Origin: Planctomycetota bacterium
GTDB taxonomy: Bacteria > Planctomycetota > Phycisphaerae > SM23-33
DNA length: 8,043 bases
Assembly: GCA_003644335.1 (NCBI GenBank)
Contig: QNCB01000040.1
Coordinates: forward strand, 1-8,043
Direction: 5' to 3'
Shown: positions 6,041-8,043 of the stretch, one piece after another
Numbering within the stretch: position 1 is the first letter of the stretch
How the letters are laid out: every line of letters begins with the position of its first letter
Position numbers and translations under genes: made by a program
Notes under the pieces: generated by a model
What the model was told of the DNA's origin: nothing
Databases searched by the model: none
What the model saw: only the letters and a program-made list of their open reading frames with translations

Positions 6041-6091
6041 TTAATTTGTGATAACTTGTGTTGCTTTTTAATTATAATTACCACAAATTAA
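6041..6091. promoter_or_regulatory. Probable operator of the DeoR-family regulator
   Basis: TTAATTTGTGATAA at 6041-6054 on the + strand faces TTAATTTGTGGTAA on the - strand (6091-6078), 13 of 14 bases alike. The arms bracket the TATAAT at 6071-6076 and the predicted start of transcription, the right place for autorepression. The core ATTTGTTAA (- strand 6096-6088) recurs at 5164-5172 upstream of the aminotransferase, which may link that operon to the same regulator, although AT-rich words of this length can recur by chance. Confidence 0.55.
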
Positions 6092-6102
6092 CAAATTGTC
6101 AA
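6071..6102 (-). promoter_or_regulatory. Promoter of the DeoR-family regulator gene
   Basis: On the - strand a perfect TTGACA (6102-6097) precedes a perfect TATAAT (6076-6071). The spacer is 20 bases, longer than the ideal 17, so the real -10 may be an overlapping hexamer such as TAATTA, 16 bases from the -35. Both hexamers overlap the inverted operator-like motif. Confidence 0.5.
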
Positions 6103-6118
6103 GTAAAAAAAATTAAAA

Positions 6119-6211
6119 CTTCTTCAAGCCACCATCGCCCAAGCCAGCGAAACCTGGCTGAAAATCGACTCGACCTTCAAGCCGACGGACTCCCCGGCCG
6201 AGGGCGGTTAG
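6119..6211 (+). pseudogene. Apparent 3' remnant of a lost gene
   Basis: Thirty codons ending in TAG read LLQATIAQASETWLKIDS followed by TFKPTDSPAEGG. Almost every third base is C or G, far above the flanking AT-rich DNA and like real genes here, yet there is no start codon: the frame meets a TAA at 6104-6106 just upstream, where the AT-rich promoter of the regulator begins. The natural reading is that the front of a gene was deleted or replaced when the regulator region arrived. The parent family is not recognised, and the opposite strand is also open, so coding origin is inferred from codon pattern only. Confidence 0.35.
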
Positions 6212-6350
6212 GCTATGGTTTTTTGCAATTGGCCCGCTCGTTCATAAATTTTCTTAAACCCCGCTTCACAATCCGCCGATCGTATGGTACTGTACAGGTA
6301 TATATTTCAGTTGGCCTTATACTATATTTTATTCCTATGGTGCAGACAAA

Positions 6351-7196
6351 ATGGCGTCAGGCGGCAACACAAACCGAACATTTCGGGTGTCCGGGTACCG
6401 GGTGGTTCGCGTCCTCGGCACGGGGGCCCGCAGCACGATATGGGAAGTCCGTCAAGAGGCGACGGGCCAATCTTTCGCGTTGAAACGCGTCTTGAAGCAG
6501 GGCAATGACGACAGCCGATTTATGCAGCAGGTCGCCAACGAATATGAATGCGGGCGGCATATCGATCATCCCAACGTCAGAAAAGTCTACGACCTCCGCC
6601 GAGTGCGCAAGCTCCTTGCCATTCGGGAAACGCACCTGCTGATGGAATACTGCCCCGGCAAGAGCGTGCAGGATTCGCCCCCCCGGGCTATGCTGGAAGC
6701 CTGCGGTGTTTTCGCGCAGGTAGCCCAGGCCATAGAGACGATTAACCGCGCGGGGTTCGTCCACGCGGACATGAAGCCAAACAATATCGTCGTTACGCCC
6801 GAAGGTAACGTGAAAATTATCGACCTGGGGCAGACCTGCCGAATCGGTACCGTCAAGGAACGCATCCAGGGCACGCCGGACTTTATAGCCCCCGAACAAG
6901 TCAAGCGCGGGCCGCTTGATGTGCGGACGGACGTGTTCAACTTCGGCGCGTCTTTCTACTGGGCGTTGACGGGCAAGTGCATCCCCACGCTGCTGCCCAA
7001 AGCCAATTCGCTCGAACTGCCCAACAACAGCTCCGCGATAACCCCGCCACATAAACACAACAGCGACATCCCGCTCATCTTGAGCAATCTCGTTATGGAT
7101 TGCGTGCGGGTCGAGCCAAACCATCGCCCGAAAACCATGCACGAGGTCGTCCGCAGGCTGGGCATTGTGCTGAGGCGACAAACGCAGCTGGCGTAA
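6351..7196 (+). CDS. Compact cytosolic Hanks-type Ser/Thr protein kinase
   Basis: The 281-residue product is a nearly bare eukaryotic-like kinase domain. Visible parts in order: glycine loop GTGARSTIWEV (residues 23-33), ATP lysine K45 in FALKRV, a helix-C glutamate (E64 or E66), catalytic loop HADMKPNN (138-145; D140 base, N145 metal), the metal-binding D158 in DLG (usually DFG), the APE motif at 180-182, D194 in DVFNFG, and the subdomain XI arginine R259. All catalytic residues are present, so it should be active. The HRD arginine is alanine (A139), a non-RD kinase less dependent on activation-loop phosphorylation. There is no membrane segment, PASTA or other sensor domain; partners must give it specificity. 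The ATG at 6351 has no clear ribosome site; AT-rich DNA with TATACT at 6318-6323 lies just upstream. The next gene on this strand is the thioredoxin-like protein, 143 bases on. Confidence 0.92.
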   Translation: MASGGNTNRTFRVSGYRVVRVLGTGARSTIWEVRQEATGQSFALKRVLKQGNDDSRFMQQVANEYECGRHIDHPNVRKVYDLRRVRKLLAIRETHLLMEYCPGKSVQDSPPRAMLEACGVFAQVAQAIETINRAGFVHADMKPNNIVVTPEGNVKIIDLGQTCRIGTVKERIQGTPDFIAPEQVKRGPLDVRTDVFNFGASFYWALTGKCIPTLLPKANSLELPNNSSAITPPHKHNSDIPLILSNLVMDCVRVEPNHRPKTMHEVVRRLGIVLRRQTQLA

Positions 7197-7268
7197 GATT
7201 TATTTTGGATTTCGGATTGCTTCACGAACAGACCCCGCCAAAGCTGCTTGCCAGCCAGCCTCTTACGC

Positions 7269-7297
7269 TTGAATTAAAAATCTTTTCCCGGTAGACT
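7269..7297 (+). promoter_or_regulatory. Candidate promoter of the thioredoxin-like gene
   Basis: TTGAAT (7269-7274) and TAGACT (7292-7297) are each four of six to consensus and are spaced by exactly 17 bases, giving a leader of about 36 bases. This would make the gene independent of the kinase gene before it. Confidence 0.4.
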
Positions 7298-7339
7298 CAT
7301 CGCACAGATTTAACTCAACCGAAACCGACAGGAGTTATT

Positions 7340-7816
7340 ATGAGCGAAGAAAATAATCAGGCCTCGACATCGGGCAAGTGCGGCAAGGAGCAGTGGATCA
7401 AGAGAGGCTTAATTCTCCTGCTGGTTGTCGCGATGGTGGGCGTCTATCTTTACCAGCGTCGCGGGCTGACCATCCGCGGCTGGGGCGAGGACCTGCCCGC
7501 TGCACTTAGCCAAGCCAAGGCGGAAAATCGTCCTCTCGTCGTGATGTTCGTCAACAAAATGCAGACCCCAACGGCGCGGACACTAAGGGGGCACATTGCC
7601 AAGCCCGGCAACCAAAAGGCCTTGAAAGAAGGCAGATACATTACCGTCATCGTTCCGCTGGACAATTCACTGGACTCTGACCTGGCGTTGAAATACAAAG
7701 TCAAAATCCTGCCCACACTGCTGCTGCTCGGACCCGACGGGGTCGAGCTGAACCGCGCGACGGGCAACATCGGCGAGGTGCCGTTCAGGGCGACTTTTCT
7801 GAACTACTCGCCATAG
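7340..7816 (+). CDS. Membrane-anchored thioredoxin-fold protein without CXXC
   Basis: AGGAG five bases before the ATG makes the start firm. The 158-residue product has a charged N-terminal tail (1-22), one membrane helix (about 23-38, LILLLVVAMVGVYLY) followed by positive QRR, and a thioredoxin-like domain from about 50. The fold is suggested by the helix LPAALSQAKAENRP, the strand LVVMFVN (66-72) and KILPTLLLLGPDG (122-134), which carries the cis-proline P125. Where redox-active members have CxxC, this one has NKMQTPTART, and its only cysteine, C14, lies in the tail before the helix. It cannot act as a disulfide oxidoreductase; a binding or chaperone-like role is likelier. Topology by the positive-inside rule is ambiguous, since KR and QRR flank the helix on both sides. 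Any link with the upstream kinase is only by position. Confidence 0.75.
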   Translation: MSEENNQASTSGKCGKEQWIKRGLILLLVVAMVGVYLYQRRGLTIRGWGEDLPAALSQAKAENRPLVVMFVNKMQTPTARTLRGHIAKPGNQKALKEGRYITVIVPLDNSLDSDLALKYKVKILPTLLLLGPDGVELNRATGNIGEVPFRATFLNYSP

Positions 7817-7901
7817 GCAAAGTAGTCTCGCAAAAAACAGCTAAACACGAATAGCACGAATTTTTTTAAGTAATTCAAACCGACCGGTTTGAGTAGCTAG
7901 T

Positions 7902-8043
7902 TGATTGGTTAACTAGTTGCTTAGTAAAGAATTACACAAATCTTTACAGCGTCGAAAACCCTTGTTTTCCAGGTCTTATCTGGACAGAGAGCTTTGGCGT
8001 ATTTGTTTTGTAATCTTTTACCAGTTAACCAGTTAACTAATCA
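7902..8043. repeat. 142-bp segment bounded by 17-bp inverted repeats, with internal hairpins
   Basis: TGATTGGTTAACTAGTT (7902-7918) matches the reverse complement of AACCAGTTAACTAATCA (8027-8043) in 15 of 17 positions. Between them lie three small hairpins: TAAAGA/TCTTTA (7925-7946), GAAAAC/GTTTTC (7954-7969) and CCAG/CTGG (7969-7983). No gene is present. The rest of the gap after the thioredoxin-like gene (7817-7901) holds a CACGAAT repeat with a T run and a TCAAACC/GGTTTGA hairpin (7875-7892). The segment could be a small non-autonomous mobile element or a low-complexity GTTAAC repeat cluster; it touches the window edge, so its true end is unseen. Confidence 0.45.

Noticed and set aside
6357..7181. 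A 274-codon - strand frame opposite the kinase
   Set aside because: The + strand has every kinase motif in order; the antisense product shows none of its own.
7875..7892. TCAAACC / GGTTTGA hairpin as terminator of the thioredoxin-like gene
   Set aside because: No T run follows it on either strand; the nearby T7 run lies before it.
1..8043. CRISPR array, tRNA or rRNA genes, transposase genes
   Set aside because: No regularly spaced identical repeats with unique spacers, no cloverleaf or rRNA sequence I can recognise, and no transposase motif on either strand.

Overview
The window carries six well-supported protein genes and several structured intergenic stretches. It looks like chromosomal DNA from a free-living bacterium. 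The gene types (a Gfo/Idh/MocA oxidoreductase, a compact Hanks-type kinase, a YkgJ-type cysteine-cluster protein), the roughly even base composition and the short reiterated motifs after gene ends would suit a planctomycete of the Phycisphaerae type. That placement is an inference from style. No marker gene in the window settles it.

Left part (1-1786, + strand). About 400 bases of AT-rich DNA without a convincing gene contain inverted repeats and phased A-tracts, and end in a good sigma70-like promoter. Two poorly understood reading frames follow (405-602 and 595-1386). The second runs out of frame into a complete lexA gene (1172-1786), the SOS repressor. The promoter spacer carries a near match to an alphaproteobacterial-type SOS box, so lexA may control this whole transcript.

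Middle part (1867-6024, - strand). A YkgJ-like cysteine-cluster protein stands alone and converges on lexA. Upstream of it lies a metabolic cassette transcribed leftwards: a DeoR-family regulator, a class III PLP aminotransferase and a Gfo/Idh/MocA dehydrogenase. The last two are 18 bases apart and end at a rho-independent terminator. The likely job is regulated conversion of a sugar, polyol or amino-sugar type substrate through oxidation and transamination; the substrate cannot be read from the sequence. The regulator's promoter holds a 14-bp inverted motif that looks like an autoregulatory operator. The gap between regulator and aminotransferase is framed by a 28-bp inverted repeat, one arm of which forms the regulator's last codons.

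Right part (6100-8043, + strand). An apparent 3' remnant of a lost gene is followed by a compact soluble Ser/Thr protein kinase and a membrane-anchored thioredoxin-fold protein with no active-site cysteines. The window ends in a repeat-rich stretch bounded by 17-bp inverted repeats.
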